From Theristus sp. LFF4_11 (taxonomy: Eukaryota > Nematoda > Chromadorea > Monhysterida > Xyalidae): a DNA stretch of 64,000 nt. Below are positions 38,736-52,103 of this stretch, piece by piece; within the stretch, counting starts at the first letter, position 1; every line of letters starts with the position of its first letter. The stretch lies in contig JASANC010001075.1 of the NCBI GenBank assembly GCA_030248135.1, forward strand, positions 1 through 64,000. Direction: 5' to 3'. The notes under the pieces were generated by a model, which had not been told where the DNA came from, ran no database searches, and saw nothing but the letters and a program-made list of their open reading frames with translations. The position numbers and the translations under genes were made by a program.

Positions 38736-41310
38736 CTCCTTGCACCCTGAAAAAAGCTGCCATGTTTAATCGGCCACACCGTACAGATGTTGCGCAGAGT
38801 TGGAAATGAGCGAAATATGTTTCTTGTGCGTCTGTCAATATGTTTACATGGCCATTTGAGAAAGCAGCAGCACTTTGTTGCTAATAGGTAACTTTTCTTT
38901 GACTCTTGAATGTAAGATACAGTAACTCTGTATAGACAAGAGAGATTCAGAAGCGAGCATTTCTATGAGACCACAAGACTTTCCGTCCCGTCCCACAAGA
39001 CCACAAGACTGCCGATGCACTTTTTTGACTGGAAGCTGTCCAACAATTTTTAGCCCAGTAAAACTATACTGTGGGAAGGTCGATCAGCTCCATGAAAATT
39101 TCTGGGATTTAGCTCGTTACAGTTGCATAGCAACCCGAACTACTGTATGCTGTTATTTCTTAGACTTTCTTTGAGTTTGCTGCTATAAAACAAGCAAACA
39201 TGCATGTGTAGTTAGAAACGTACATTTCCACGGCTTAACTAATAAACATCTGCAGCAAAACACCAGCAATTCTTTTGGCGTCTTAGTATGAAACTGCTGG
39301 ACTGTGCCGCGCCGCGCCGCCACATGAAAACTTGTGGCTTTCCACACAGCAAGACAGATAAATAGATTTTTCACATGTTTCAAAGATTATCTTTCGGCAC
39401 TCAAAAACGCAATTCAGTTGTTAGACATGTACAGCAATTTGCGTGCTCTTACGTGTGGGACACAATGATTTGTTACGTTTGAACGGTATAGTCCGCTGAT
39501 TGGTTCTACAAGTAACATGGGGCCAATCAGCGCACAATAGTGTGTCTTTAGTATCTATTGAAAAGTTGTATTTAACAATCTCGATCTGAACTGTAACGCT
39601 CGGGTGTTGCTTGCACGTTGCACCGATACGCACAGAGTTTCGAGGCAAGGGTGCTGCAGTACAGACACATACAGACGCTCAGACAAATATGCATGCCAAA
39701 CCGACAAACAGCGCTGACTAAAATGAGTATCGCAGTTGCTAATTTGAATAAAATAATAGCGACAGCCAAACTGACAGCGTGGACAGAGGGCGCTGCGAAT
39801 GCGCTCTGGTTTTCCGCTCAGGTGCGTTTTCCTGTCGGACTCAGACTCAGTTTTATGGTTTTTTTAGAGCCATCGGAGCGAGAGGAACTTTGTTATCAAC
39901 AGCAGCCGAATGGCATGTTTTAGTTGATCAAATACGGTCACAAAAAGATATATACAGATCGGGGCACACCGGGACGCACGATGCAATTTGTCTCATATGA
40001 CACATGCAACCGCTGCACGGCCACAGCAATGGGTGTTAGGCACGCTTGTTAGGTTTGACGCACACAGTGACAGAAAACTGTTCAAATTATAATCTTGTTG
40101 AGCCATCTCATCGTGTTTTCTGCTTACGTGCACATTCAACCGGGAAATTAAATTAATATAAATTACCGTTTGTTTTTGGAATTCCATGTTTTCCACCATT
40201 AGCTTCAGTTTTTAATTGCCGTGTTAGCATGGATGGGTATTAAACGGTATCTGTGGACAACTGAAATTGAAAAGCGCAATCATTACCGCAATAATTTCAG
40301 ACATACAGCTACGTAAATCATGTCTCTTTAAACAAAAAGTACCATTCCATCGCAAAGATGGCGACTCCTGGCGACACAGATGCGACTGCAAAATCGGTGT
40401 GCCCGCGGCTGAAGACGATTCCTTCTGTTGCTTCTGGCGTGTTATGTATGTGTTCTGCATTTCGGCACAAATCCAACATGTTCACTGAAAATTTGTGTAT
40501 ATGGTTTGTGTTTTTCAGCTTTATTTATGATCCTAAATGTGTTTGTTGGCAAATGCAGTCCAGGCAGGATGCGTTTGACAATTGTAGCGCGCATGTGTGT
40601 TGTGCACTTGTGCCATTTCTGCAATCACCCAAGAAGTGGCAAAGCGTTTGTTTGTTGTGTGCCTTCCGCGGAATGATCTAGCGGTGACGGAAACCAAAGA
40701 AAATTGGGCTCCACTGATTTAGCAAGGATTGTTTTTCAAAAAATAACGTCGTTTTTCCTGAATCATGAGTTCGCTCGTTTCCTTTTTCTTTGTGAAACGT
40801 TTTTTCCAAAAAAATCACAGAATGTCCTGCATAGGTGTTTCACTCACTTATGTATCTCTTATTGCTCATCACATTTATCGCTCAATGATCCCAATGACCT
40901 GCATTTCTTTCCAACGACTGCCCTGACAATTTCACCTGCGCTGCGACACGTTTCTCCGATTCAACGTAACGATAACCACATTATAACATGTGAAGTCAAC
41001 TTAGTTCCTGTTCTTACAGTGCCATTAGAATCGGATGTAACGGCGCAAAGACGAACGCACACTGATTCTTACTGAAGCTGGAAAGATACTATAAAAGATG
41101 AGATTGAACGTTGTCCATTACGTCGAATAAATAGCATTTTCGGTTACTACAAGGCGTCGGCAGTTCGATGCACGCACAATTTTAATGTGAAATCGCTCAC
41201 GTTTCCGAGGCGCAACCGGCACAGAAAAGCGCTTGAGACGTTTTGAGAAAAAGAAGTCGTTAAAATGTGATTGTGAATCCGCAGACGGCCAGAAATAAGG
41301 CGCGTCCAGA

Positions 41311-43724
41311 ATGAACAACACAACATTGGAGGTGCGCGCATTGGCTGGTGTGTTCGACTTGTGGCCGTGCAAGAGCACGATCGAGAAGACGGTGATGGCG
41401 ACGGTGCCGCTGCTGTTTGCAGTGATCGTGCTCGTTGGAGTCGTCGGCAACGCCATGGTTGTGCTGGTGGTGCTCAGCAACAGGCAGATGCACACCAGCA
41501 CCAATGTGCTCATAACTGGTGAGCATCTGCACTCGAACTGATCATCACATTCAAACATGCACTTTTGAATTGAGCTGTCTGGTGATTGGTCCAACCAGCT
41601 TGATGCAGTCAATCAGTGTGTGCCAGATTCAAACTGGGTCCATCGATAGTAAAATCACAGGGCCTACGGTGCTCAATATGTGTGATTATATGTCAGACAG
41701 TTTATTGGAAAGGAAAAGAAAATCAGTAAACAATCATATGTGAAAATCAGATTGTCACGTTCGCTTTGACGGTTTTTATTTCAATGCAGGCCTCGCCATA
41801 GCTGACCTGTTGTTTCTGATCGTGTGCGGCGTACCGACGGGCATCGAGACGCTCATCTCAGCGTCGATCTTTCCCGAGTGGATGTGCATCATTGTGAATT
41901 ATTTGCAAGTTCGTTTCAAAAAAAAGGAATTCGCAGTGTGTGTGAATTGAAGTCAATTCAAAACAAATGCAAAGTAGCTGATTCGGCTGCCATGCATCGA
42001 ATACGTTGACTATTCAGCAAAACTAAACGATAGCCTTTCAATTGACCTGCAATTTCTCAGTGTTGTCGCGTCACTTGATTACTCAATGTTTGTTTGCAGC
42101 ACCAAACAGCGTATCTGACCGTTTGGACGTTGGTACTGATGGCCACGGATCGATTCGCGGCTGTGGTGTTGCCGATTTTGTCGTTGCGCATTCGTACGGT
42201 GCGCAACACGGCGCTCGCAATCGGTGCTCTCTGGCTGGTCACTTCCATCGGCTGCACTCCATACGCGTTCCGCTTTCATCTCGTTGAATATGAGTCCAAC
42301 AGCTGCGACACAGACGCGCCGATCACGTTCAAAACGTATCATTGTCTGCCGAAGTACCTGGGCGATCACGAGTATGCTCATGCGGTTAGTGGCTGCTAAC
42401 AAATTGTCTTTGCATGTTTATTGGCAAAACGTGTAGGTAGCTAGCTGCTAGCAAATTTGCTGCTGCAGTGGGTACTCAAACGCGTTCTGCTGAGTCCCTT
42501 TTTAATGGTTAAAGGTGCGTATCTTCAACCTGTAGTCAATTTAGTGCTGAATTGGTAGCCCGATTTCTCCGTTAGCTTTTTTACCGTAAACTGTTACATT
42601 TTTCCCTGCTTTTAGAGAATTCCAGAGGATTTGCTTTGCAGAACTTTCTGTTCTACGTTGTGTTCAACGTGGCCTGCTTCCTGCTGCCGCTGTTCATCAT
42701 CAGCGTGCTCTACATGGGCATGTTGCACAGTCTCTGGCTGTCCGCGCGTGTCAAGCGCACCAGTGCCGCCTCGGGTGCCGGTGCAACGGCCGCCTCGCAG
42801 AGTTCGAGGCATGCGCGGCAGAGCAAAGCGAGAAAACGGGTGACCCGCGTGATCATCGGCGTCACGCTGACGTTCGTCGCTTGTTGGCTGCCGATCAACG
42901 TGGCATTCTTCGCAATGGGTAAGTGTGCGTGCGTGCGTTGCACGGTGTGCAGTCGCATTCTGTGCCGGTTCACATCTTAACTAGGAGAACTGCAACTGTG
43001 CGTAACCAGTTTTCGAGCAAATTTGCCTGCAAGTTTTGTTCCTCAGAAGCCGGTGAAAATACCAGGCTCCTGAATGACTGGGCGGATTGTAGTGGCGACC
43101 AACAAGGCAATGCCTCGGACGCCAAACACAAGTAATCCAATGCAACCACGGGCAGGCTATACAAACGGTGCCATCGGCGCACACCTGGGCGCCTGGCTGG
43201 TGCCGCTGTGCGCGGTCGCGCAAACACTCGCCTACATGAACAGCTGTCTCAACCCGATACTGTACGCATTCTTGTCGGAGCCATTCCGTGGCGCGTTCAA
43301 GGCTGTGCTCAGCAAAGTCTCTCCGTGCTGTGTGCGTCTGTACGATCGCCATCGTGCGAGCACAAGTCGCACGACAGATCACGAGAACAACAACAACACG
43401 CTGTCGACGAAGACGAACAACAACACCAATATGATCAACAACCACAAAAATAGATGGAACAAAAAGAAGGCGATGACGTTCGACGCTCAGACGCACTTTG
43501 CTGCCGACGAATGCAGAAAAACCGAGAAAGCGAATGAAAAATCCGCTAAACTCTCGGACAGGGTGAAAGTGTCGATTTCAACGACACGAAATCGCCGGTG
43601 GACTCCCGCAGAGAGCTGTAGTAACAATTGCCAGCAACAAGCAAACATCGCCAACAACAATGATACGATCGACGAACTGGAGCTGCACACATTGCTACCG
43701 ACACATAACTACACAGCGTGTTGA
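41311..43724 (+). CDS. Class A peptide GPCR, allatostatin-A/galanin receptor-like
   Basis: Seven-helix neuropeptide receptor. Exons 41311-41518, 41790-41908, 42100-42384, 42642-42918 and 43156-43724 join in phase, about 485 residues. The N-terminus MNNTT has a glycosylation site. TM1 has GNAMVVLVV, TM2 LAIADLLF, TM3 ends MATDRF (a DRY variant), TM6 has ACWLPINV and TM7 NSCLNPILYAFLSEPFR. The disulfide pair is likely Cys in EWMCIIV and NSCDTD. The third loop LHSLWLSARVKR...RKRVTRVIIG resembles allatostatin-A and galanin receptors, which is the basis for the subtype. The C-tail is long, Asn/Thr-rich, with a (CAA/AAC)n low-complexity part. AATAAA is at 43856-43861. The acceptor of exon 4 is the least certain. 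The gene converges on TXNDC11. Confidence 0.87.
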
Positions 43725-44792
43725 CTCGAAAGCAGTTCACACAGTTAACTGTTCTTTTCTCTTTTTCCATCTTTCAAATGCATTGTCATCAAGATAAAAT
43801 CTTGTACTTCGGATTTTGGACGGTACAAGCCGGCTTAAAGCCTAAAAACACAAAAAATAAAACTCCGCTCTATTCAGTTTTCAAATAAATAACACCCAAT
43901 AGTAGCAGCACGCATCAGCAATACCTTATCGCTTATAAATAATACCATACATTTGAGAGCAACAATCAGCGACACCCATAAATAAGGTCGAACAATCAAC
44001 TGCGTTATCATTTCAAATGAAAACAATTCCTCTAATGACAACAGTCCTGCAAATCCGCCATAAATACATTAAAATTAAAAAATACCATAAAACATAGAAT
44101 TGAATAAAAGATTATCCACAACGAAACGCAACATATCACAGTAAAACTTGGTCAGTGAGCAAACGAAAAAAATTGGTTAGCCCAGCGCTAGCACTGACAA
44201 AAATATTCAACACTCTGATAAAACTATAAAAACTAAACAAGGAACACTCTGAACAAAAAGAGGAAGTAAGCAAGCAAGTGGTAGATTTCAAAATATGCGA
44301 AATAAGACAACTTGAAAAGTGATGTATCCGTTGGAATTTCGATGTCTATAAAACACTCCATTGCACAAACTTTGAATAAAATCTGTGCATTCAGAACATC
44401 ACAATCAGATTGTAACAGAACAGACCAATAAAATATCAAATTTTTCGAGCAACCATAGAAGATTAGAAAACGCTGTATGCCACAGCGTTGTCATGATTTT
44501 GGGGGGTTAAAAAAGAGTCACCACAAGTAAAATAAGTATCGAAAGTAAAGAGCAGACAAAAGTTACAGTCATGCGTCAAACATTTGTGAGGTGGCTACCG
44601 GTATATGCGCACTGCTTTGGTGTTTATTTGATTTCATCCATCACATTAACAAAGTATCAAAAAATCAAATCAACACCACAAAATCGAACTACGTTCTCAA
44701 CAGATAAAACAGACCGACTTTTATTCATCTACCCGACCGTAGAACTAACTCCCATACGAGGCTGACCGCAGCTTTCAATTCGAAGCAGCCAA
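43725..44792. other. Convergent spacer between the GPCR and TXNDC11
   Basis: AT-rich, no gene supported. It holds the GPCR poly(A) signal and, near 44718-44725, a TTTATT that reads AATAAA for TXNDC11. Confidence 0.55.
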
Positions 44793-47700
44793 TCAGCGCC
44801 CACTGTTGGTCGCCGTCACGGGCACGCCGAGATCGTTACGCAGCAGGAAGCGCAGGAACAGCGCCACCTGACTAGCATGCTCGACGGGCAGTTCGCCGTC
44901 GGACGTGGACGTGGACGTGGACGCTGTCGAGCTCGACCGCATCAGCATCTCGCTCAACTGCAAGAACGTCCGGATGACACGAACGCGCAGCTGCAGCTGC
45001 GACTGACGCCGATAGAAGTACTGCCACGAGAAATGCGACCGTGGCGACGAGTGCTGCCGTTGGTGATCGTGAACGGGCCGCACGGCCTCGATCAGCAGTC
45101 GGTTTGTCCGCAGCTCTTGGCGGATGTGATTCAGGCGACGCAGCAGGAGACGCCGGTTACGTCGCAGGCAGTCGCGCGTGCAAATCGACAGCGCGAAACG
45201 CCAGCGCACCGCCGGCTGACTGTAGGCGAGAATGAAGCTGAGCACGTTCGGCACCGTGAACGACAGGTGCGACGGGTACACGACGCTGTCGTCCTTGCTG
45301 CAACGCACGAAGCACGGAGACACGCACTGCCATCGGCTTCTTAAGGGGCATTCATGAAGCAGTACTTAGTGACCGCGTAGCTATGCTGTAACAGAGCTAC
45401 GCGTCACTAAATAATGCTTCATGAAAGCGCCTTTACCCCCAGTGTTCTGTTCTGTAGATTCGCGTTAACAATCAGAACAAATTTGCAAAGACATACTTTT
45501 GAGCCGGGTAGAAAACAACGGTCGGATACAGCTCAACCGAATGCTGCCACGGGAGGTCGTTCTGTGACGAGTCGATGCTGAAAGAATGTGCAGAGTCGGT
45601 TGGCATGACAAAAACGCTGCAGTCAATCAGCGTGTCATTTGTGGCATACAGAGATGCACAACACAACAGCCATCTGAACTGTGCACAGCAGCACCAAAGC
45701 AGAGCAGAGCGCCTGCCTTGCGAACAGGATCTGTCCGACATCAGCGAAGTACATCTGCACCGTCTGCAGCACATTCAGCCACGCGTAGCACTGCGCACAC
45801 CAACGGCCGCCGACATGAATCAGCAGCACGTCGTGTCGGGCGCTCTCGAGCACCAGCGTCGCAAACGAACTCGACGCCACCGGCAGCAACGCGACCGGCG
45901 ACCAGTCGCCATCAGACGTGCACGTGCACCGGCTGCTCTCGAACGTGCACGATGCTTCGGCTGCGAGTGCGTGCGGCTGCGCACGAGACTCGACCGTGCT
46001 ACGATGCCACGGACGCAGTCGGTCTGCGGTGTGGTCGATTATGAAACGGGCAAGGTCGTTGGAGGACACGCGGTTCGGTGGCCACAGCACGTAGCTGAAA
46101 CACAGGACACCATCAGTGCTCACATTGGTCGGCGGTGCTGATCGTAGCGGAGTTGAAGTGAGCATGGCTTGAATGTGCAAGTTGCAAACGAAAAGCCACA
46201 ACCGTTCAACGAATGGCAACGAAGACGAACGTGCTGTCGGTGTCGTTTCGAGCGTGCACAATGATGGCAACCGACTGGTTGTGCATCGCTTTGTCGCCCA
46301 ACGCCATCGAGACACGGATGCTGTCGCCGAGAATGTTGCCGAGCAGCCAATGGTAGACGCGCATGTCGAGCACACCGATCGCGGCGAGCGTACGATTGTG
46401 CGAGTTCGCGGCAGCCGGGCAGCTCAGCGATTGCAAGCTGTCACGTAACGCTGCTGAAACACACAGGGCAACAATGCACGCAGTGGTGAGCGACAGTGCA
46501 TGCCACACACGCTCACAGCTGGAATGGTTGTGAAAGAAGTCGTATGCACTGATGCACTCGTTACTCTGCGACACAAAGCGACACATGTCGTTATTTGGAC
46601 ATATCACAGCAGCTTGCTGCCACCAGTCACTGCGCCGGAAATTGAGTTATTGATTGAACTGTGCTTCTCATTCTCTCATTTTGTGATGCGATTTCGCTCT
46701 GTTCGCAAACCGTTCATGCCTGAAACTACAGCTGCAACGAACCTTGCAACTGCATGTCAGCAATGGTCACGGTTGACTCGTTGACGTGTTCGTCGTTGTA
46801 CAACTGTGCGTGCAACATCATTCTGCGGCATTCGTTCAAGAGTGCAACGTCGTTGGCGTGCTCAACCATCAACAACGCCCACCAGTGATCGATGTGCCCG
46901 GCTGCCCGTGCGCAACAGTGCGACACCAGACGACTGTAGTCGTGCACACGCAGTGAATGGCACGAAGACGCACCGCTGCAAACAAGCAAAACCGTGAAAC
47001 TGGTAGCAAAGGGACACACAGAAAACACACACACACGTGCACCTTTTAGTCACGATTTTTATTCGACACAAATTGGCTATCGTCAGGCAAGTAAAAAAAC
47101 AAAATACAGCCCCCATTTCCATTAGTTCTACTTCAACACCAGCACAGCAATCCTCGGCAACAACGGAAGCGAACCTGCTTCGCTTCCTCTGCAAGCAGTC
47201 AGCTAGGTTCACACAGCGAGGCTGCATTGCTGTGCAGTGCACCAAGAAGCAGCGCACCTCTGTTTCGCGCCACGAAACCAGGACGTCGCATCGGTCTCCT
47301 CGACCCGGCCAGCGGTGTTCGCGAGCGTATGGGCGTGCTCGAGCGAGTGCTCGCAGGCGTGCGCGAACGTGCCAGTGGCTGCGGCCGAGTGCACCGGCGG
47401 CCAACAGACGTCACAGATGTTGCGTGCTGCCGTGTCGATGGCGACCAGAGGTGGCAGTGTCGAGTGTCGGTGGAGCAGCTCACTGCAGCACTGTTGCATT
47501 CGACGCCGCCGCTGCATGAACGCGAGACAACGACTGCGCCTGTGCTGCGCGCGCTGGGCGTGTGCCGCAGACACCTGCGCTGCCTCCAGCAGACTCCCGA
47601 CCAGAGGCGCCTGCTTCTCCGCTTCTTCGTCGCCTGATTGCTGAATGTGAGAGACAAGTCAAATATAATTACAGTTGCATTAATTGTATGAATTATTAAT

Positions 47701-50351
47701 CAATTAACTTAACATTAATTAACTGATTGCATTGACCGATTCTGAAGCTTTGCCTTCATCGGCCACCCAATCAGCGTTTGTTGCTTGTTGAAAAATGATG
47801 CTCGAAAACATCACAGACATTATTTGAGCGTTCGGGACAATGTCGATACAGTAGACTCGATTGTCTTAACAGCCAGAACGGGGTGAGCGCTGGATTGAGC
47901 AACGGTGAACGAGGCGTGAACAACAACAAAACGGGACCGTCCGCTTTTGACAGCGTCCGACTCAACTGGTCGTCCTTGTCGCGTGTGGATACGCCTGAAT
48001 GAGTGGTTCTAACGTTACAAAACGAGAAAACTATGATTGAAAATGATTTGGTTGTCTGACTGATACAGGTTTGGACAGTTTGATGAACAACCATGAAGCA
48101 AAAAGAAGATAAACACAGTACATCGAATCAGCGCAACCTTTCGGTATCCACTGAACATCGTGCGAGTTTGAGTGATCGTGTTTATCTTTGATCATCCAAT
48201 CCAGCAGACTCTCCGCGGTCGTCGTATTGCTGATCAGAATCATTGAGGAGTTGCCAGCAGCGAGATCGAACAGACAGACCAATCCAGAGACCGGACCATC
48301 CTCGAGCTTGTACTTTGTCAGTGGCCACTTGCGGGTGACGTTGGCATTTGTTGTGAAACCAAGTTGAATTAGAGCGCCGGTGGCATCTGCGCAATGTGCA
48401 AGGTGCGTTCGGAAAGCTCACTGAAACTGGCGCTGCACATGGTGACGCACAGCCGTCAGCGCAAAATGAACATGGTTTCAACGGCTTCTTGGTTTTTACC
48501 GACCACGTCCATCGACGCAATTACATGTTTTGCGACTACTAAGAGGTTCGCGATGCGACATCAAACGGCACAGCAGTTCAGTTTTTGCTCCAGAATGAAG
48601 CCACAAAATCACGAGCCACAACTGACCGACTTCGAGCAGTTTCACCGCAGTCCAAAAGAACGTGTGATACTGTGCGTCGTGCTGTGCGTCAGCAGCGTCA
48701 AAGTACGCCACCGCAGTGACGTCATGCAACGCTGCAAATCGCTCGTGATCTGCCTCGGTGTCGACGCGTCGCAACGGAGCGAGCAGCTGCTCGACAAACC
48801 TGCGGCGTTGGCAAGAGCTCATCAAGTCTGCACGAACAGACGTACGGCACCAAGACCGCTGCATTCGACATCATGAACACACACGCATTCAGAAGTGCAC
48901 ACCTGCACAAACCTGTACAGATAATCTGCCGTAAACGGGCCGTGGTAAGTGACGGACGTCTGTTTATAACGAACATACGCCAGAATCACCGGAAAACTGA
49001 ACACCTTGAACGACATACGACACTTGCCGCCCGGCTGCCAGCAGTTCACGGCGGCGAACAAAACCTGCACGAATATGTTCGAACGCCAAGAAATGAAATG
49101 TTTTATAAAATGACATGATATGAGAAATATGACCGCTTTTTGTGAACAGAATTTAACATTCAACAAACCTGAAACTTCGGAAAATGTCTGCTCATCAAGT
49201 CAAGTTGATCGCGGGCGATTCGCGATTCACGTGACCATGGAGCGTAGTACATCAATACAACAACCTGCATAACAAAATGTAGCAGTTTTCATGATAACAA
49301 CTGACAAGCGGTTCACCAAACGCATGCAATGCCAGTCACACCTCAGCATGATCGAGCAAGAACTCGGGATCAGCGTTGTCACCGTCGTAGTAATCAGACA
49401 CGGGGCTGTCCAATGGGAAGAACGGCTGTGCCGCCCTCGGATGCAGTCGTTTTGGGTGTGACCGCGCGGAGCTAAAGGCAAAAAAGGCAAAGCACGTATT
49501 GAGGTGCCAAGAGTATTTTTCGTGTGTAAAGATAAGACCGTCCTGAAATCGCAGACGGCATAATTCAAAGTTTAAAATCCAAAATTTTGTTTTGCAGCCG
49601 ACTTGGCCATCAACTTCAATGCAAATACAGTGATTTGAAGTTTTTCGCAGAGCAAAGAAATTGTCATGCGAAAACGCATTTCTTAATGCAATTTTCACCT
49701 GACACGTTCACACACTTCAGCTGTCTGAGACTCAGACGTGCCTCGTGTGACTACGAGTGTGATGACCGTCACCACTGTTGCTGCCGTCACTTACACGGAC
49801 ACCTGCAGCAGGGCGGTCAACAGCGACAGCGCACACCAGAACAGCGTCATGTACAGCATTCGGCTTGTGCTCACATCGAGGCGGCTCTGCACCGACAGCG
49901 AAAGTTGCGCCCAGAAATTCGGCGTCACACTTGATGAACTGTTCAATTCAGGAGAACTGTTCGTTTTTCGACTGGATTCAACGCCAGTGGACAATGTTTT
50001 GTATTTGTCTTCTCGATCCAATGAGGATATGTCTGGTTCAGTGAAAGACCAACAGTCTCTTTGAGCCACTGTTTTCACCACTTCTGCAACAGCGCTCGAA
50101 ACCGAATGTCCGGAAACTTCAGAAGAACCCGAACTCGTGCAAGAAGAACTGGAATCTCTGTTTGCGACCTGTTGCTCTGCAGAACTTTTCTTCGGCGACG
50201 TTTTTTCTGTCAACGTTTCTTTTTCATCCTTTTCGTTGTTGTCATCAAAACTTTGCGCTCGTGTTTTTAAATCCACTCTTTGTACTTCGGCGACTGTTTC
50301 CTCCGTTTTATCCGGAGGCTTATTCGTTCGAGAACGTGGAAATTGATCCAT
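44793..50351 (-). CDS. TXNDC11: Thioredoxin domain-containing protein 11 (TXNDC11/EFP1) homologue
   Basis: ER membrane thioredoxin-like protein. Thirteen minus-strand exons join in phase: 50351-49795, 49471-49342, 49264-49169, 49064-48913, 48799-48627, 48416-48138, 47994-47815, 47633-47258, 46975-46743, 46453-46231, 46094-45717, 45577-45497 and 45297-44793, 1120 residues. Order: a Ser/Glu-rich cytosolic N-terminus, a transmembrane helix (MLYMTLFWCALSLLTALL), then FFPLDSPVSDYYDG and the first thioredoxin-like domain (VVVLMYYAPWSRES, VLFAAVNCWQPGGKC, SFPVILAYVRY). A middle region (NICDVCWPP) follows, then the last thioredoxin domain (DVLLIHVGGRWCAQC, IDSSQNDLPW, YPTVVFYP) and a basic coiled coil. 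The first active-site cysteine is Ser (APWSRES); the last domain keeps CxxC as CAQC. The intron before SSQNDLPW appears to be GC..AG. Confidence 0.93.
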
Positions 50352-50611
50352 GAAATAAGCATTCCAACGGCAGTAACAGAGACAAATTGGCAACTTTTCT
50401 TCGGCTCTGCAGCGCGCAGCTGTTTTCTTTCAACATAGCTGATTTGATTGACAACAATTGATTTGATGGAAGCAAATCACACCTCAATTCGGAAAAGAGA
50501 AATCGCGGTTTTATTTTTTTTTCAAAAACCCCGTTTTTTGTTGTGCGTGCCGCGTTGAAATGAAGAACCTGAATCTGACTGAATCTGACTGAAACCGTGA
50601 ATGAAAACTAG

Positions 50612-52103
50612 AGTTAGCTTCTTCAATCAAATAATCCACTCCACTCCAGCCCAGCCCACCCAGCCAGCCAACCAACAGGTCACCCCACCGCTGAACCATG
50701 AATACGAATCCTACCATGGTTTAGCGGTGGGGTGTGTGTGACCAACACATAACGTCGCCCAGATCACGATTTCCTCAGCCGATTTCGACGATCGACGGCT
50801 CAATCAACTCAGCAGAGCACCCGGAACACGATGATGTGTCGTTTGTGGTTTGTTTCGGCGGTTTTCTGAAAATCGAAAAAATCACACACCACCATAAATT
50901 GGTGTTGTGTGTTTTTTCACAAAATTTTTATTGCACATCAACCAATGTTCAGTAAAACAAAAACTTACTACAAACGACACATCATCGTGTTCCGGATGCT
51001 CTGCTGAGTTGATTGAGCCGTCGATCGTCGAAATCGGCCGAGGAAATCGTGATCTGGGCGACGTTTTATGTTGGCAATACGTGCGTTCCACGTCATGTGT
51101 CTTGTGCGCCGACCTGTCACGCGACTCTGCCGTCGCTGTGCTGGACCGATTTCGGCGATCGATGGCTCAATCAACTCAGCAGAGCACCAGGAACACGGTG
51201 ATATGTCGTTTGTGGTTTGTTTCGGCGGTTTTCTGAAAATCGAAAAAATCACACACCACCATAAATTGGTGTTGTGTGTTTTTTCATATTTTTTATTGCA
51301 CACGAACCATTGTTGAATGAAACAAAAACTAATCATAAACGACACATTAGCGTGTTCCGGATGCTCTGCTGAGTTGATTGAGCTATCGATCGTCGAAATC
51401 GGCCAAGGAAATCGTGATCTAGGCGACATAGTTGTTCTAGGGGAGGGGGCTGGGGGGGGGCGCCCCCCCAAAAATTTTTTTCGAATATATCTATCTGAGA
51501 AAGTTTTTCGGCTCAGTTATTTTCAAAAAAATGTTCAATGTTCAGCGTTTATTTCCACACGCAGCATCAACGGCAAAAAATTTTTGAACACGCGACTCTG
51601 CCGGCGCTGCGCTCAACCGATTTCTCCACGTGAAAATGGATGGAACTAATGGAAGCCAAACTCCGTCGCCGGCTTTCTGACTTTTCATCCAAACCACGTG
51701 CAGGAAAAAACAGTTAACCAGCCCTTCGACGCCCATATACATGGCTCTTAAAAAAACAAAAAAAGGAAGTGTCATTCGCTTTTCTGGAGTTGACGATCAT
51801 AAATCAATGCCGTTTTTTTATTTTAGTGCTAAATCTCACTGCTGGCAGCCTTTAAACGTCGAATACAGCCATTTAAAAAATCATGGTGTTTTTTTACACC
51901 ATGGTTTATTTAGCTTTTCAGTTTCCAGGATTTTGGTGGTTAAAATATACACATGGTCCTGTTACGTAATGCATCATTATTAAAACAGCATATCATGATT
52001 CTCATGGTGTTTTTATACACCATGGTTTTTTTAATATTCACCTTGGTTGGCTGGGTGGGCTGGATGGTGGAGTGGAATATTTGATTGAAGAAGCTGCTAA
52101 CTC
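50612..52103. mobile_element. Nested inverted-repeat complex
   Basis: Outer arms (about 50612-50675 and 52040-52103) are inverted: AGCTTCTTCAATCAAATA with CCACTCCA, CAGCCCACCCAGCCAGCCAA against their complements. Inside lie two tandem foldback units, 50753-51064 and 51139-51426. Each has ~100-130-bp arms containing GATCGACGGCTCAATCAACT, GCAGAGCACC and GACACATCA/TGATGTGTC. The units share the hairpin centre CACACCACCATAAATTGGTG. After them comes a copy of the AGTTGTTCTAGGGG repeat (51427-51525). No coding frame is credible. Confidence 0.72.
51427..51525 (+). repeat. Second copy of the AGTTGTTCTAGGGG repeat
   Basis: It reads ATAGTTGTTCTAGGGG, a G/C block, AAAAATTTTTTTCGAATATA, TCTATCTGA and TTTTTCGGCTCAG, matching the minus-strand copy at 12150-12310. 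Confidence 0.6.

Larger units (their letters stand above)
33841..41310. other. Long gene-poor spacer before the GPCR
   Basis: Nothing here could be tied to a protein family. A frame at 34271-34689 follows a TTTGCAG acceptor and contains one hydrophobic stretch (FILLFITLMFLSVFFF), but it is not recognised and may be chance. The region holds the second copy of the 190-bp dispersed repeat (38537-38735) and a suspicious homopolymer tract (35961-36069). Regulatory sequence or a 5' untranslated exon of the GPCR is possible. Confidence 0.4.

Noticed and set aside
39618..39823. Open frame ending at a CAG|GTGCGT donor, possible exon upstream of the GPCR
   Set aside because: It matches no family, and no partner exon in phase was found before the GPCR start, which has its own ATG and signal-like context.
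40358..40440. ATG in good context (AAGATGG) starting MATPGDTDATAK
   Set aside because: Short frame with no recognisable continuation. A lone start codon context is weak evidence.
45635..47657. Long plus-strand frames opposite TXNDC11
   Set aside because: They mirror GC-rich TXNDC11 exons. The minus strand gives thirteen exons in phase and family homology.
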